Assembly (NCBI RefSeq): GCF_006363955.1
Contig: NZ_CP040948.1
Span: forward strand, 1,054,001 to 1,118,000
DNA: 64,000 nt
Reading direction: 5' to 3'
DNA from: Methylophilus medardicus
GTDB lineage: Bacteria > Pseudomonadota > Gammaproteobacteria > Burkholderiales > Methylophilaceae
The position numbers and the translations under genes are program-made. Positions 54,796-64,000 of the stretch are shown here, piece after piece (position 1 is the stretch's first letter; each line of letters begins with the position of its first letter). Below the pieces are notes generated by a model, which searched no databases, was not told the origin of the DNA, and was given only the letters and a program-made list of their open reading frames with translations.

Positions 54796-55467
54796 ATGAA
54801 AAAACATTTAATCTTTGATTTAGACGGCACCCTGATTGATTCTGCCGCCAGTATTCTGCAATGTTTTGCGTTGGCTTTCAGCTCAACGGGCACCCCGTTG
54901 TTAATGCCGCTGACCCCTGACGTGATTGGCCCTCCGCTGATGGAAACGCTCAAACGGTTATCTGGTCAGCAGGATGACACGCTATTAAAGACACTGGCTG
55001 AGGCGTTTAAGCACCATTACGACAATACGGGTTACTTGCAGTCTGTGGTGTTTAAGGGTGTACCGGCCATGCTGCAACAACTCAACGACCAAGGCTATGC
55101 TTGTTATATCGCTACCAATAAACGGTTTTTTCCCACAGAAAAAATCATTGCGCATTTGGGTTGGCAACCTTTGTTTAAGGGCGTGTATGCCTTAGATTTT
55201 TTTAAACCAGCGGTCTCAACCAAAGCCGAGATGATTGCTCGGGTAGTGAAGGATCATGCCTTGCCAGTCGCCGAATGTGTCTATATCGGAGACCGCCTCG
55301 AAGACGGTCAGTCAGCGGATGCCAACCATATGGCGTTCACACTGGTGAGTTGGGGTTATGCGGGCGATGTGGGCCTGCGCGCGCCGCATTGGCATGTGTG
55401 TGCGGATGTCGACGCTTTGCCCACTGTGATCGCAACGCTGGCAGAAAAAACCGCACATGATGATTAA
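54796..55467 (+). CDS. HAD hydrolase, phosphoglycolate phosphatase-like
   Basis: A 223-residue HAD phosphatase. Motif I is FDLDGTLIDSA, motif II sits in YIATNKRFFPT, the motif III Lys is in DFFKPAVSTKAEM, and motif IV is YIGDRLEDGQSAD. The alpha-helical cap is of the Gph type. The fragment GPPLMETLKRL is typical of the subgroup. The substrate is unproven. It is a second Gph-like protein in the window (the other is at 24827) and overlaps the next gene by 11 bases. Confidence 0.88.
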   Translation: MKKHLIFDLDGTLIDSAASILQCFALAFSSTGTPLLMPLTPDVIGPPLMETLKRLSGQQDDTLLKTLAEAFKHHYDNTGYLQSVVFKGVPAMLQQLNDQGYACYIATNKRFFPTEKIIAHLGWQPLFKGVYALDFFKPAVSTKAEMIARVVKDHALPVAECVYIGDRLEDGQSADANHMAFTLVSWGYAGDVGLRAPHWHVCADVDALPTVIATLAEKTAHDD

Positions 55468-55888
55468 GCGATTGCGTACGCGCCGGCACCCGGCCAGACC
55501 AACAAACACCGCTGCCCTAGAGACTGCCAGTAATAGTACTTGGCCACAGATGCTTTTGTGGGCCATTGGCCTCGCGGCACTGATAGCAATCGGCGTGTTT
55601 TTGGGGTGGGATACCCGCGTGTTGGCTGGCGTCGCCGTGCTGGTGGGGCTGGTTTCCGGATTGTTTGTCTGGATGCTGGGACTCATCGCAGTGGTGCCTT
55701 TGATCGGCCCACTGATCGTCAAGGTCTTGAGTTTTAGCTTTATTTGGTTACTCAACGCCTTGGGGTACTTAGTCTCTTACGTGGCGATCCGCAGGGGGTA
55801 TTCGCGTGATGTGTTGACTTATCGTGGCCTAACGATGGCTTTGTTAATCGGCATTGTGATTGGCTATGTGGTGGCGCAATTCATCTAG
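55457..55888 (+). CDS. Integral membrane protein of unknown function
   Basis: A 143-residue protein with an Arg-rich cytoplasmic start and about four membrane helices (WPQMLLWAIGLAALIAIGVFL, then VLAGVAVLVGLVSGLFVWML in part, then FSFIWLLNALGYLVSYVAI, then ALLIGIVIGYVVAQFI). I do not recognise a family. It overlaps the phosphatase gene and is probably translated with it. A tandem ATG leaves a one-residue uncertainty in the start. Confidence 0.75.
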   Translation: MMIKRLRTRRHPARPTNTAALETASNSTWPQMLLWAIGLAALIAIGVFLGWDTRVLAGVAVLVGLVSGLFVWMLGLIAVVPLIGPLIVKVLSFSFIWLLNALGYLVSYVAIRRGYSRDVLTYRGLTMALLIGIVIGYVVAQFI

Positions 55889-55996
55889 CGCAATTTGTCG
55901 CAGCATCATCGATGTCTTAAGAGGGTAACTGTTTGTTTATGCTTTGTTTTTTTGATAACTCACGTATAATGCGCGCCTTTCCGCCATAAACAACGC

Positions 55997-56917
55997 ATGA
56001 CGCCTTTGACCACATTGCTCTCAAACATTTCGCCGCTCACCGGCATGATACTGGCCTGTTTGTTAGGGGGTGTCCTCAGTGTGTGTGTGGCGGCACTGTT
56101 CGCGCTTAATGCCAAAAAGAATTTAATTCCGTTGTTGGTGAGTTATGCCATTGGCGCTTTGTTGGCAGCGGTGTTTCTTGAAATTTTGCCGCATGCGATT
56201 GAAACCAGCCTCAATATAGAGGCGATGACCGCCACCATGTTATTCGGCATATTGCTGTTTTTTACGCTTGAAAAGCTCGTGCTCTGGCGGCACTGCCACG
56301 GTGAGCATTGCGAAATGCACGCCATGCATGACGAAGCACATTGCCCAGAATTGCATCCGCAACAACAGTCGAGCAAAAAACCGCAGGGCGCGATTAAATT
56401 TAAACTACCCCAAGTCGCCCCGGCGCAGGTCGTGGGCCATCACCACCACGCGCATAGCCATGATGGTGGTCGCAGTGGCATGATGATTATGGTGGGGGAC
56501 ACCTTTCATAATTTTGTCGATGGGATTCTGATTTGTGCCGCATTTATGGTGGATATGCAGGTCGGGTTAGTCACGGCGCTAGCGATTATTGCCCATGAAA
56601 TTCCGCAAGAAGTTGGGGATTTTCTGATCTTGCTACATTCTGGTTATAGCAAGAAAAAAGCGTTTTTATTTAATATTTTTTCGAGCCTTGCCACGCTGGT
56701 AGGCGGCTTGATTGCCTATGGTGCGCTCAATTTTGTACAACATTGGGTGCCTTATATCTTAAGCCTAGCCGCGGCCAGCATGTTGTATGTGGCGGTGGCT
56801 GATTTGATTCCGGGCTTGCACAAACGCACCGCCATGCGCGATACCTTGAGTCAGATATTTTTAATTATATTAGGGGTGGCGTCTGTCGCCCTCACCAAAT
56901 GGTTGGTAGAAGGTTAA
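55997..56917 (+). CDS. ZIP-family divalent metal transporter with His-rich loop
   Basis: A 306-residue eight-helix ZIP transporter. Helix 4 has HNFVDG (His171, Asn172, Asp175) and helix 5 has HEIPQEVGDF (His200, Glu201, Glu205), the paired metal-binding motifs. The loop at about 98-156 is rich in His and Cys, including a run of four His at 148-151 and CHGEHCEMHAMHDEAHC. Zinc is the likely substrate; iron, manganese or others are possible. It is 12 bases upstream of rimO, close enough for co-transcription. Confidence 0.93.
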   Translation: MTPLTTLLSNISPLTGMILACLLGGVLSVCVAALFALNAKKNLIPLLVSYAIGALLAAVFLEILPHAIETSLNIEAMTATMLFGILLFFTLEKLVLWRHCHGEHCEMHAMHDEAHCPELHPQQQSSKKPQGAIKFKLPQVAPAQVVGHHHHAHSHDGGRSGMMIMVGDTFHNFVDGILICAAFMVDMQVGLVTALAIIAHEIPQEVGDFLILLHSGYSKKKAFLFNIFSSLATLVGGLIAYGALNFVQHWVPYILSLAAASMLYVAVADLIPGLHKRTAMRDTLSQIFLIILGVASVALTKWLVEG

Positions 56918-56929
56918 GAGAGAATCATT

Positions 56930-58264
56930 ATGCAAAGTTCGCCTAAAGTCGGTTTTGTCTCACTGGGCTGCCCAAAAGCGGGGTCAGATTCCGAGCGTAT
57001 TTTGACTCAACTGCGCGCCGAGGGTTATGAAATCAGCAACAGTTATGAGCAGTCAGATCTGGTGGTGGTGAATACCTGTGGCTTTATTGATTCTGCGGTG
57101 CAGGAGTCCCTGGATGCGATTGGGGAAGCGCTAAACAAAAACGGCAAAGTGATTGTGACGGGTTGTTTGGGGGCAAAAAAAGACGTCGTCACCGGCGCGC
57201 ACCCGAGTGTGCTGGCGGTGACCGGGCCGCATGCGCTAGAGGAGGTGATGGGCCACGTGCATACGTACTTGCCTAAACCGCATGATCCTTATACTGATCT
57301 GGTGCCGCCACAAGGGATTCGCCTGACCCCCAATCATTACGCCTACCTCAAAATTTCCGAGGGGTGTAACCACCGTTGTAGCTTTTGCATTATTCCAAGT
57401 ATGCGCGGCGATCTGGTCAGCCGTCCGATTGGCGATGTATTAAATGAGGCAGAGCGTCTGGTCAACGCGGGTGTTTCGGAAATTTTAGTCATTTCGCAAG
57501 ATACGTCTGCGTATGGCGTAGACATGAAGTTTCGCAAGGGTTTTTGGAACGGGCGGCCGGTGAGAACGCACATGACCGAGCTTAGTCAAGCATTAGGCGA
57601 GCTGGGTGTATGGGTGCGTTTGCATTATGTGTACCCTTATCCGCATGTCGATGACGTGATTCCGCTGATGGCGGAAGGCGCGATTTTGCCTTATCTGGAT
57701 GTGCCATTGCAGCACGCCAGTCCTCGTATTCTTAAGTCTATGAAGCGGCCTGCCAGCAGCGAAAATAATTTGGCCCGCATCAAGGCTTGGCGCGATATTT
57801 GTCCTGACATTACGATCCGCAGTACCTTTATTGTTGGCTTCCCCGGCGAAACTGAGGATGACTTTAAGATGTTGCTCGACTTCATGGAAGAAGCACAACT
57901 AGACCGCGTCGGTTGTTTTGCTTATTCAGCTGTCGATGGCGCAGTTGCCAATGGCTTGCCTGACCAAGTGCCAGAAGCGCTCAAACAGGAGCGTTTAAGC
58001 CGTTTTATGGAGGTGCAGGAGCGGATCAGCGCTGCCAAAGTGGCTGCTAAAATTGGTAGCCTGCAAACGGTATTGGTCGATGAGCTTACTGAGGACGAGG
58101 ATGGCAATGTGATTGCCATCGCGCGTACCAAAGGAGACGCGCCTGAAATTGATGGCATCGTTTATTTGCAGGATGCAGAAGGTTTGAACCCGGGGGATTT
58201 TGTTGATGTGCAAATTGTTGATGCACAGGGCCATGACTTGATTGGCGCACCGCCAGAGGCTTAA
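56930..58264 (+). CDS. rimO: Ribosomal protein uS12 methylthiotransferase RimO
   Basis: A 444-residue radical SAM methylthiotransferase that modifies Asp89 of S12. An N-terminal MTTase domain has [12 protein letters not shown] and [16 protein letters not shown]. The radical SAM cluster is [15 protein letters not shown], and [17 protein letters not shown] follows. A C-terminal TRAM domain begins near residue 375. The Asp-specific RimO form (GCPKxxxDSER) distinguishes it from MiaB. A terminator follows. Confidence 0.97.
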   Translation: MQSSPKVGFVSLGCPKAGSDSERILTQLRAEGYEISNSYEQSDLVVVNTCGFIDSAVQESLDAIGEALNKNGKVIVTGCLGAKKDVVTGAHPSVLAVTGPHALEEVMGHVHTYLPKPHDPYTDLVPPQGIRLTPNHYAYLKISEGCNHRCSFCIIPSMRGDLVSRPIGDVLNEAERLVNAGVSEILVISQDTSAYGVDMKFRKGFWNGRPVRTHMTELSQALGELGVWVRLHYVYPYPHVDDVIPLMAEGAILPYLDVPLQHASPRILKSMKRPASSENNLARIKAWRDICPDITIRSTFIVGFPGETEDDFKMLLDFMEEAQLDRVGCFAYSAVDGAVANGLPDQVPEALKQERLSRFMEVQERISAAKVAAKIGSLQTVLVDELTEDEDGNVIAIARTKGDAPEIDGIVYLQDAEGLNPGDFVDVQIVDAQGHDLIGAPPEA

Positions 58265-58276
58265 TTGGCCACTGTT

Positions 58277-58307
58277 AAAAAAAATGCCGCAGACGCGGCA
58301 TTTTTTT
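58277..58307. terminator. Bidirectional terminator after rimO
   Basis: Stem ATGCCGC/GCGGCAT (58284-58301) with an AGAC loop, flanked by A8 and T7. It also serves the leftward hypothetical gene. Confidence 0.93.
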
Positions 58308-58329
58308 ATCTAGCGCTGCTGCTGATGGC

Positions 58330-58656
58330 TCAAGCTGCAATTGCGGGTCGTTCGCAATCGGCACGCTCGGCAAATACGTCCAATGTAAACGGGCAACGCT
58401 TCAGTTTGTTTTGCGCCGATTTCTTTTTGTGAGTTGGTTGCAGGTTGACATAGGGGGTCTGGCTTAGCCGAACATAACCAGATTGCAGCAACTTGGTCGC
58501 GGTCGTTTCAAATTGGCTCAATGGATTGTCCATGTTTTGCAGCGTAATGCCTAGTTTGTGCACCGCCAACACATGGTAAATCGCGCCGGTTTTACCCGTT
58601 GCATCCGGCTTGCCATAAAGCTCACCAACGTGAATTTGAATAGAATCTTGCTGCAT
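58330..58656 (-). CDS. Hypothetical protein
   Basis: A 108-residue basic protein with no signal peptide. Sequence blocks such as IHVGELYGKPDATGKTGAI and the Lys-rich HKKKSAQNKLKR match no family I know. It is convergent with rimO, shares its terminator, and starts about 130 bases upstream of the divergent gltX. Moderately supported by length, clean termination and context. Confidence 0.55.
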   Translation of the reverse strand: MQQDSIQIHVGELYGKPDATGKTGAIYHVLAVHKLGITLQNMDNPLSQFETTATKLLQSGYVRLSQTPYVNLQPTHKKKSAQNKLKRCPFTLDVFAERADCERPAIAA

Positions 58657-58782
58657 ATTGGCATCATAGCGTGTTTGCGCGTCGGCTTCAATTGCCAGTC
58701 AAATCAGGTGGTGCCGCAAGCAGAGCGGGCAGGAGAGGGGGTGACATGTTAAAATACGCACTTGTGTTTTTAGAGAGTCATT

Positions 58783-60186
58783 ATGCAAGTTGTTAAAACC
58801 CGTTTCGCGCCGAGTCCTACCGGATATCTGCATATTGGTGGCGCCAGAACCGCCTTGTTTTCATGGGCTTATGCCAAGCGACATGGTGGCAAGTTCATTT
58901 TACGCATTGAAGATACCGATGTGGCGCGCTCGACCCCCGAAGCGGTACAGGCGATTGTGGACGGCATGGCTTGGTTGCAACTGGATCATGATGAAGGCCC
59001 GTTTTACCAGATGCAGCGCATGGAGACTTATAAAAAAGTGATCCAGAAAATGCTCGATGACGGCCATGCTTATTATTGCTACTGCAGTAAAGAAGAGCTG
59101 GATGCCTTGCGCGAGGCGCAAATGCAGCAAGGGCTGAAGCCGCGTTACGATGGCCGCTGGCGCCCTGAGCCAGGCAAAGAATTGCCTGCGGTGCCTGTCG
59201 ATATTCCTCCAGTGGTTCGCTTTAAAAACCCGACAGCGGGCCTGGTGGCTTGGGATGATATGGTGAAAGGCCGCATTGAGATTGCGAATGCAGAGTTAGA
59301 TGACTTAATTATTGCGCGTGCCGATGGCACCCCAACCTATAACTTCTGCGTGGTGGTTGACGATTGGGAAATGGGCGTGACCCAAGTGATTCGGGGCGAT
59401 GATCACGTCAACAACACGCCTCGACAGATTAATATGCTACAAGCGCTAGGGGCGCAGGTCCCGCAGTATGCGCATCTTTCGATGATTCTGGGCGATGATG
59501 GCCAGAAATTATCTAAGCGCCATGGTGCCGTGAGCGTGATGCAGTACCACGAAGATGGTTATCTGCGCGAGGCCGTGTTGAATTACTTGGCGCGTTTGGG
59601 CTGGTCGCATGGCGATGATGAAGTTTTTAGCATGGATCAGTTTTGTGCGTGGTTTGATCTTGATCACATTACGCCATCTGCAGCGCAGTTCAATACCGAA
59701 AAACTCAACTGGTTGAATGCTCACTATATTAAGACGCTCCCGCTTGCCCAGATCGCAGATGAAGTGCGTCCACGTTTAGCGGCGTTGGGGGTGGTGGACA
59801 CGCAGGTGCCAGACCTCTTTGCTGTGCTCAACCTATACCGCGAACGTAGTAATAATTTGAATCAGCTGGCCAAAGACATTGCGTTCTTTTACCAAATGCC
59901 TGCGATCAATGCGGCGGATGTGGAAAAACATATTCAGCCAGAAACCGCCGATACTATCGAAAGTTTTTTGGCTAAGGTTCAAGATTCAAGCTGGACTGCC
60001 GATAGCTTACACGATGCGCTCAATCAGGTCGTGACGGAGCAACAGATTAAATTCCCCAAACTAGCCATGCCATTACGGGTCGCTTTGATCGGCATTGCAC
60101 AGTCGCCCAGCATTGATCAAGTGATGTCGTTGTTGGGTAAAGAGGTCTGTATTGAGCGGATTCGCGCATTATTTCCAAAAAAATAA
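58783..60186 (+). CDS. gltX: Glutamyl-tRNA synthetase
   Basis: A 467-residue class I aminoacyl-tRNA synthetase. The HIGH motif is SPTGYLHIGGARTALF and the KMSKS motif is KLSKRHGAVSV. Glutamate-specific residues lie in RIEDTDVARST, and the C-terminal anticodon domain starts near residue 330. Length matches bacterial GltX. It precedes hfq by 110 bases. Confidence 0.97.
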   Translation: MQVVKTRFAPSPTGYLHIGGARTALFSWAYAKRHGGKFILRIEDTDVARSTPEAVQAIVDGMAWLQLDHDEGPFYQMQRMETYKKVIQKMLDDGHAYYCYCSKEELDALREAQMQQGLKPRYDGRWRPEPGKELPAVPVDIPPVVRFKNPTAGLVAWDDMVKGRIEIANAELDDLIIARADGTPTYNFCVVVDDWEMGVTQVIRGDDHVNNTPRQINMLQALGAQVPQYAHLSMILGDDGQKLSKRHGAVSVMQYHEDGYLREAVLNYLARLGWSHGDDEVFSMDQFCAWFDLDHITPSAAQFNTEKLNWLNAHYIKTLPLAQIADEVRPRLAALGVVDTQVPDLFAVLNLYRERSNNLNQLAKDIAFFYQMPAINAADVEKHIQPETADTIESFLAKVQDSSWTADSLHDALNQVVTEQQIKFPKLAMPLRVALIGIAQSPSIDQVMSLLGKEVCIERIRALFPKK

Positions 60187-60296
60187 AGCGCGGGGATTGA
60201 AATTGGAACAAATTAGTACAATCATAGTCTTTAAGTGGGATTGGTGTTCAAGAGAATAAAACTCCAATACGATTAAAACAAACAAGGAGCAACGTA

Positions 60297-60539
60297 ATGA
60301 ATAACAAAGGCCAAATGCTGCAAGACCCTTTCTTGAACGCTTTGAGAAAAGAGCACGTTCAAGTGTCAATCTATCTCGTCAATGGCATCAAGTTACAAGG
60401 CCAAGTCGATTCATTCGACCAATACGTCATTTTATTAAAAAATACCGTGACGCAAATGGTCTACAAACACGCCATTTCAACCATTGTTCCCGCGCGTCCA
60501 GTCAGTTTGGCGCCGCACGACACCGCACAAGAATCTTAA
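60297..60539 (+). CDS. hfq: RNA chaperone Hfq
   Basis: An 80-residue Sm-like hexameric RNA chaperone that pairs small RNAs with mRNAs. Sm1 spans [24 protein letters not shown] (in part) and Sm2 has the hallmark [17 protein letters not shown]. The short C-terminal tail is typical of betaproteobacteria. AAGGAG precedes its ATG. It leads the hfq-hflX-hflK-hflC-DUF2065 run. Its presence makes the candidate sRNAs in this window plausible. Confidence 0.98.
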   Translation: MNNKGQMLQDPFLNALRKEHVQVSIYLVNGIKLQGQVDSFDQYVILLKNTVTQMVYKHAISTIVPARPVSLAPHDTAQES

Positions 60540-60542
60540 TGC

Positions 60543-61670
60543 ATGTTTGATAGACCAAGCGGCGGAGATGCCGTCGTTTTAGTCAGTGTCGATTTCGGCG
60601 ACTCAGACTATGATGAAAGCTTGCATGAACTCCGCCACCTCGCCGGCACCGCTGGCCTGAACATTTCTGCGACGCTGGAAGGCAAGCGTCAAGCTCCCGA
60701 CCCCAAGCATTTTATTGGTTCCGGTAAAGCGGACGAGCTCAAACGATTAATGGCGGTCCACGACAGCAAGGTTGCTGCCTTTAACCATGATTTGAGCCCC
60801 TCGCAGCAACGCAACCTCGAAAAATTGCTTGAAGCCCGCGTGGTGGATCGTACTGGTCTGATTCTGGACATTTTTGCCCAACGTGCGCAATCGCATGAGG
60901 GTAAATTGCAGGTCGAATTAGCGCAACTAGAGCATTTGTCTACGCGCTTGGTCAGAGGCTGGACACACTTAGAGCGCCAAAAAGGCGGCATCGGTGTGCG
61001 CGGCGGCCCGGGCGAAACACAACTTGAACTTGACCGGCGCATGTTGCGCGTGCGCGTCAAACAGTTGCGTGAAAAGTTAGATAAATTGAAGCAACAGCGT
61101 GGCATGCAACGTCGAGCACGTAAGCGGTCAAATTTAATGACCGTTTCGCTGGTGGGTTACACAAACGCCGGCAAATCGACTTTATTTAATCGCCTCACGC
61201 ATTCAGGCGTGTATGCCGCAGATCAGTTATTTGCAACGTTGGATACAACTTCGCGCAAAATGCATTTGCCTGAGGGTTATCCGGTCGTATTGTCAGACAC
61301 GGTGGGCTTTATTAAGCACTTGCCAACGACGCTGATTGAGGCGTTTGGGGCGACCTTGGAAGAGGCTGCGCAAGCAGATTTGCTGTTGCATGTGGTTGAT
61401 GTGGCCAGCCCGAATCGCGATGCACAAGTCGAACAAGTGAATATTGTTTTGAACGAAATTGGTGCCGCGCGTGTGCCACAAATCCTGGTGTTGAACCAGA
61501 TTGATCGCATGGCAATGGCGCCCGCAATTGACCGCGATGAGTATGGTAACATCCGTACTGTTCGCGTCTCGGCTAAAGACGGTACTGGCATTGAGGACCT
61601 GCGCCAGGCACTGTTAGAGCATCAGCAATACTTGAAAAAACTGAGCACTGAAGAGCGTGCTTATGTCTAA
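60543..61670 (+). CDS. hflX: GTPase HflX
   Basis: A 375-residue ribosome-splitting GTPase. The N-terminal HflX domain has FIGSGKADELKRLM and NLEKLLEARVVDRTGLILDIF (in part), followed by the GVRGGPGETQLELDRR linker. The P-loop is [15 protein letters not shown], and VLNQID is G4. It acts in heat-shock rescue of stalled ribosomes. It starts three bases after the hfq stop. Confidence 0.96.
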   Translation: MFDRPSGGDAVVLVSVDFGDSDYDESLHELRHLAGTAGLNISATLEGKRQAPDPKHFIGSGKADELKRLMAVHDSKVAAFNHDLSPSQQRNLEKLLEARVVDRTGLILDIFAQRAQSHEGKLQVELAQLEHLSTRLVRGWTHLERQKGGIGVRGGPGETQLELDRRMLRVRVKQLREKLDKLKQQRGMQRRARKRSNLMTVSLVGYTNAGKSTLFNRLTHSGVYAADQLFATLDTTSRKMHLPEGYPVVLSDTVGFIKHLPTTLIEAFGATLEEAAQADLLLHVVDVASPNRDAQVEQVNIVLNEIGAARVPQILVLNQIDRMAMAPAIDRDEYGNIRTVRVSAKDGTGIEDLRQALLEHQQYLKKLSTEERAYV

Positions 61671-61697
61671 AAGATCAAAAAAATACGGAGTACTAGC

Positions 61698-62888
61698 ATG
61701 AGAAAATTCCCCGGCTTTTGGAATAAGAACAACGAAGGCCCGCCTGACCTCGATGAAGTGTTCAAAGATTTGAATCAAAAGCTGAATCGTTTGTTTGGCG
61801 GCAAAGGCGGTTCGGGTGCGCCACGTGGCACTTCGCCTGCACCGCAACCATTACCCGTCGCACCTATTTTGGGCATCGTCGCCCTGATCTGGCTGGGCTC
61901 AGGCTTTTATATTGTGGACCAAGGTTCGCGAGGCGTGGTGTTGCGTTTCGGCCAGCATGTTGAAACAACCATGCCTGGCCCGCGCTGGCACTTACCATTC
62001 CCGATTGAATCGATTGAAAACGTTAACTTAGAGCAAGTTCGCACAATCGAAATGGGTTACCGTTCTTTTGAGGGCGAAACCGCACGTAGTAAAGAGTTGC
62101 GCGAATCGCTGATGCTCACGGACGATGAAAATATTATCGATTTGCAGGTGGCGGTGCAATACAACCTGAAGTCAGTTGAAGATTACCAATTCAGTAATCG
62201 TTCTACCGAAGAGAGCGTGCGCGGCGTGGCTGAAACTGCGATTCGTGAAATTGTCGGTAAGAGCAAAATGGACTTTGTGCTGTATGAGGGCCGTGATGAC
62301 GTGGCCGCTAGAGCTAAAAAACTGATGCAGGACATGCTAGACAGGTACAAGTCCGGCATCAACGTGGTCAACGTGACGATGCAAAACGCGCAGCCACCGG
62401 AGCAGGTGCAAGCTGCCTTTGATGATGCGGTGAAAGCCAAGCAGGATCTTGAGCGTCAGAAAAACGAGGGCCAGGCATATGCCAATGATGTGATCCCGAA
62501 AGCGCGAGGGACGGCTTCGCGTCTGACCGAAGAGGCAGCGGGTTACAAGCTGCGAGTTGAAAATGAAGCCAAGGGTAATGCAGATCGCTTCGAGCAAGTG
62601 CTGACGCAGTACAACAAAGCGCCTGAAGTCACCCGTCAGCGTTTGTATCTGGATGCGCAAGAGCATGTGTTATCCAATACCAGCAAAGTATTGGTTGATC
62701 AGAAGGGTAGCAATAGCCTGTTGTACTTGCCACTAGACAAATTGATGACCATAAGTGGTGCTCCTGGCAACGCAGCGACAGCTCCCGCGGCGACCACTGA
62801 AAAGCCTGCGCAGGAGCCGCAAGCGGATTCAAGTACCCTAGATCGCTCACGCGATGCCATGAGAACCCGTGATCGCGAATATCGCTAG
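61698..62888 (+). CDS. hflK: Modulator of FtsH protease HflK
   Basis: A 396-residue SPFH (band-7) membrane protein. It has a Gly-rich N-terminus (LFGGKGGSGAPRGT), a helix at about residues 53-72 (VAPILGIVALIWLGSGFYIV), and an SPFH domain from GSRGVVLRFGQHVETT. A coiled-coil region (VKAKQDLERQKNEGQAYAND in part) and a Pro/Ala-rich tail follow. With HflC it forms the cage around FtsH in the inner membrane. A 22-base gap precedes hflC. Confidence 0.96.
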   Translation: MRKFPGFWNKNNEGPPDLDEVFKDLNQKLNRLFGGKGGSGAPRGTSPAPQPLPVAPILGIVALIWLGSGFYIVDQGSRGVVLRFGQHVETTMPGPRWHLPFPIESIENVNLEQVRTIEMGYRSFEGETARSKELRESLMLTDDENIIDLQVAVQYNLKSVEDYQFSNRSTEESVRGVAETAIREIVGKSKMDFVLYEGRDDVAARAKKLMQDMLDRYKSGINVVNVTMQNAQPPEQVQAAFDDAVKAKQDLERQKNEGQAYANDVIPKARGTASRLTEEAAGYKLRVENEAKGNADRFEQVLTQYNKAPEVTRQRLYLDAQEHVLSNTSKVLVDQKGSNSLLYLPLDKLMTISGAPGNAATAPAATTEKPAQEPQADSSTLDRSRDAMRTRDREYR

Positions 62889-62910
62889 ATTGCCCTGAAG
62901 GAAGAGATAC

Positions 62911-63780
62911 ATGAAAAATATTGGAAGTCTGTTAATCGGGGTGTTTGTATTGCTGGTGATCATCACCTCGTCAGCGTATACGGTCGATCAGCGCGAATAC
63001 GCACTGGTGTTCCGTTTGGGTGAAATTGTGTCGGTGAAACGTGACCCCGGACTCTACTTTAAAATGCCAATGGTTGAGAATATTCGCTATTACGACAAAC
63101 GTATTTTGACTTTGAACTGGGAAGAGCCGGATCGGTTTATCACCAGTGAAAAGAAAAACGTGCTGGTCGATTCATTCGTGAAGTGGCGCATTATTGATCC
63201 CTCAAAATACTATGTGTCCGTGCGGGGAGATGAGGTGCAGGCAGAGCGTCGTTTGTCACAAATGGTGAATGATGGTTTGCGTGCTGAATTTGGTAAACGC
63301 ACCATTCACGATGTGGTGTCAGGTGAACGTTCCGAAATTATGGAGATTTTGCGTCAACGCGCGGACAAAGAGAGTCGCCAGATGGGTATCCAGATTTTGG
63401 ATGTGCGTTTACGCCGCGTAGATTTGCCAAAAGAGGTCAGCGAATCGGTCTACCAGCGCATGGAGGCCGAGCGTAAATCTGTGGCCAATGAGCTGCGTTC
63501 ACAGGGCGCTGCCGCTGCTGAAAAAATTCGTGCGGATGCAGATCGTCAGCGTGAAGTGATCATTGCTGAAGCTTATCGAGATGCGCAGAAAGTCAAAGGT
63601 GAGGGCGACGCCAAAGCGTCTGAGGTGTATGCTCAAGCGTTTGGCAAAAATCCAGAATTCTATGCATTCTACCGCAGCCAAGAAGCGTATAAAAATAGCT
63701 TCAAAAGTAAATCTGACGTGATGGTGATTGACCAGAGTTCTGATTTCTTTAAATACATGCGTAGCAGCGGCAAAAAATAA
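62911..63780 (+). CDS. hflC: Modulator of FtsH protease HflC
   Basis: A 289-residue SPFH protein with an N-terminal helix (SLLIGVFVLLVIITSSAYT), then VDQREYALVFRLGEIV at the SPFH start. GIQILDVRLRRVDLPKEVSE and VYQRMEAERKSVANELRSQG are the conserved HflC blocks. It pairs with HflK and regulates FtsH. A coiled coil runs through about residues 180-235. Confidence 0.97.
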   Translation: MKNIGSLLIGVFVLLVIITSSAYTVDQREYALVFRLGEIVSVKRDPGLYFKMPMVENIRYYDKRILTLNWEEPDRFITSEKKNVLVDSFVKWRIIDPSKYYVSVRGDEVQAERRLSQMVNDGLRAEFGKRTIHDVVSGERSEIMEILRQRADKESRQMGIQILDVRLRRVDLPKEVSESVYQRMEAERKSVANELRSQGAAAAEKIRADADRQREVIIAEAYRDAQKVKGEGDAKASEVYAQAFGKNPEFYAFYRSQEAYKNSFKSKSDVMVIDQSSDFFKYMRSSGKK

Positions 63781-63808
63781 TCATTTGTGCTGTTGTGAGG
63801 GATGACTG

Positions 63809-63988
63809 ATGAACGGCTGGTGGTTAATTGGTGGTGTCCTGTTGGTGGAAGGGATCATGCCCATGTTATTTACCCGTCAATGGCGACAAACCTTTGAAAA
63901 GTTATTGCAGCTGAGAGATGGTCAGATCCGTTTCATCGGGCTGATCTCTTGTTTAATCGGTTTGTGTCTGATGTCGTTTCATCGTTAA
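63809..63988 (+). CDS. DUF2065 (YjeT-like) small membrane protein
   Basis: A 59-residue protein with two hydrophobic helices. It starts MNGWWLIGGVLLVEGIMPML, keeping the E-G-x-x-P-x-x-x-P-like pattern of DUF2065 in part (EGIMPMLF). It ends RFIGLISCLIGLCLMSFHR. A TGAGG ribosome site lies at 63796-63800, 8 bases before the ATG. The position right after hflC, where YjeT-like proteins are normally found before purA, supports it. The function is unknown. Confidence 0.9.
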   Translation: MNGWWLIGGVLLVEGIMPMLFTRQWRQTFEKLLQLRDGQIRFIGLISCLIGLCLMSFHR

Positions 63989-64000
63989 TCGTTTGGTTTA

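Overview
The window looks like a chromosomal segment of a methylotrophic betaproteobacterium, most likely family Methylophilaceae (Methylotenera/Methylophilus/Methylovorus type). Three things point there. There is a XoxF-type, lanthanide-motif methanol dehydrogenase (13085-14956). There is a complete fhcBADC formyltransferase/hydrolase cluster of the tetrahydromethanopterin C1 pathway (39181-43641). There are mxaR/mxaS-type methanol dehydrogenase accessory genes at the left edge (39-1927). The rest is mostly betaproteobacterial housekeeping synteny: rodZ-ispG-hisS...bamB-der, gltX-hfq-hflX-hflK-hflC-DUF2065 and rluC-HAD-Rieske-sppA. I recognised no tRNA, rRNA, CRISPR array or insertion sequence.

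Layout. 0-2 kb: end of an mxa-type accessory operon read leftwards. 2-11.3 kb: fabA-fabB, a lone pseudopilin, a DUF1439 lipoprotein, a Mth938-like protein, then the amino-acid/dTMP block alaA-like, hom, thrC, thyA and a PepSY protein. 11.3-15 kb: a non-coding stretch with a strong hairpin, a MocR-like regulator that has lost its PLP lysine, and the divergent solo xoxF. 15-20.2 kb: rsgA, a tiny cytochrome c, an M48 protease, orn, glgA and crcB, with a candidate structured RNA between orn and glgA. 20.3-27 kb: rne, rluC, a HAD phosphatase, a Rieske protein and sppA. 27-38.9 kb: a long leftward run der-bamB-yfgM-(two peptide-type ABC ATPases, a SIMPL protein)-hisS-ispG-rodZ-pilW-rlmN-ndk. 39-43.7 kb: fhcBADC. 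43.7-52 kb: trhO, then an accessory-looking stretch with a catalytically degenerate integron-type integrase, small cassette-sized genes, a DMT transporter broken by one stop codon, and a PQQ-type sugar dehydrogenase. 52-64 kb: bamD/rluD divergent pair, pgeF, a phosphatase, a ZIP transporter, rimO, gltX, hfq, hflXKC and DUF2065.

How it fits together. XoxF oxidises methanol to formaldehyde in the periplasm. Formaldehyde is carried by H4MPT to formyl-H4MPT, which Fhc converts to formate. The MxaR/S pair belongs to the maturation system of methanol dehydrogenase. The most unusual items are the integron-lineage integrase with three of its six catalytic residues replaced, the PLP-lysine-less MocR protein beside xoxF, two structured intergenic RNAs (11385-11460 and 18209-18281), the nonsense-interrupted EamA gene, and the orphan peptide-transporter ATPase pair inserted in the hisS-bamB-der block. 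No clearly new multi-gene system (defence island, BGC, phage) was found.
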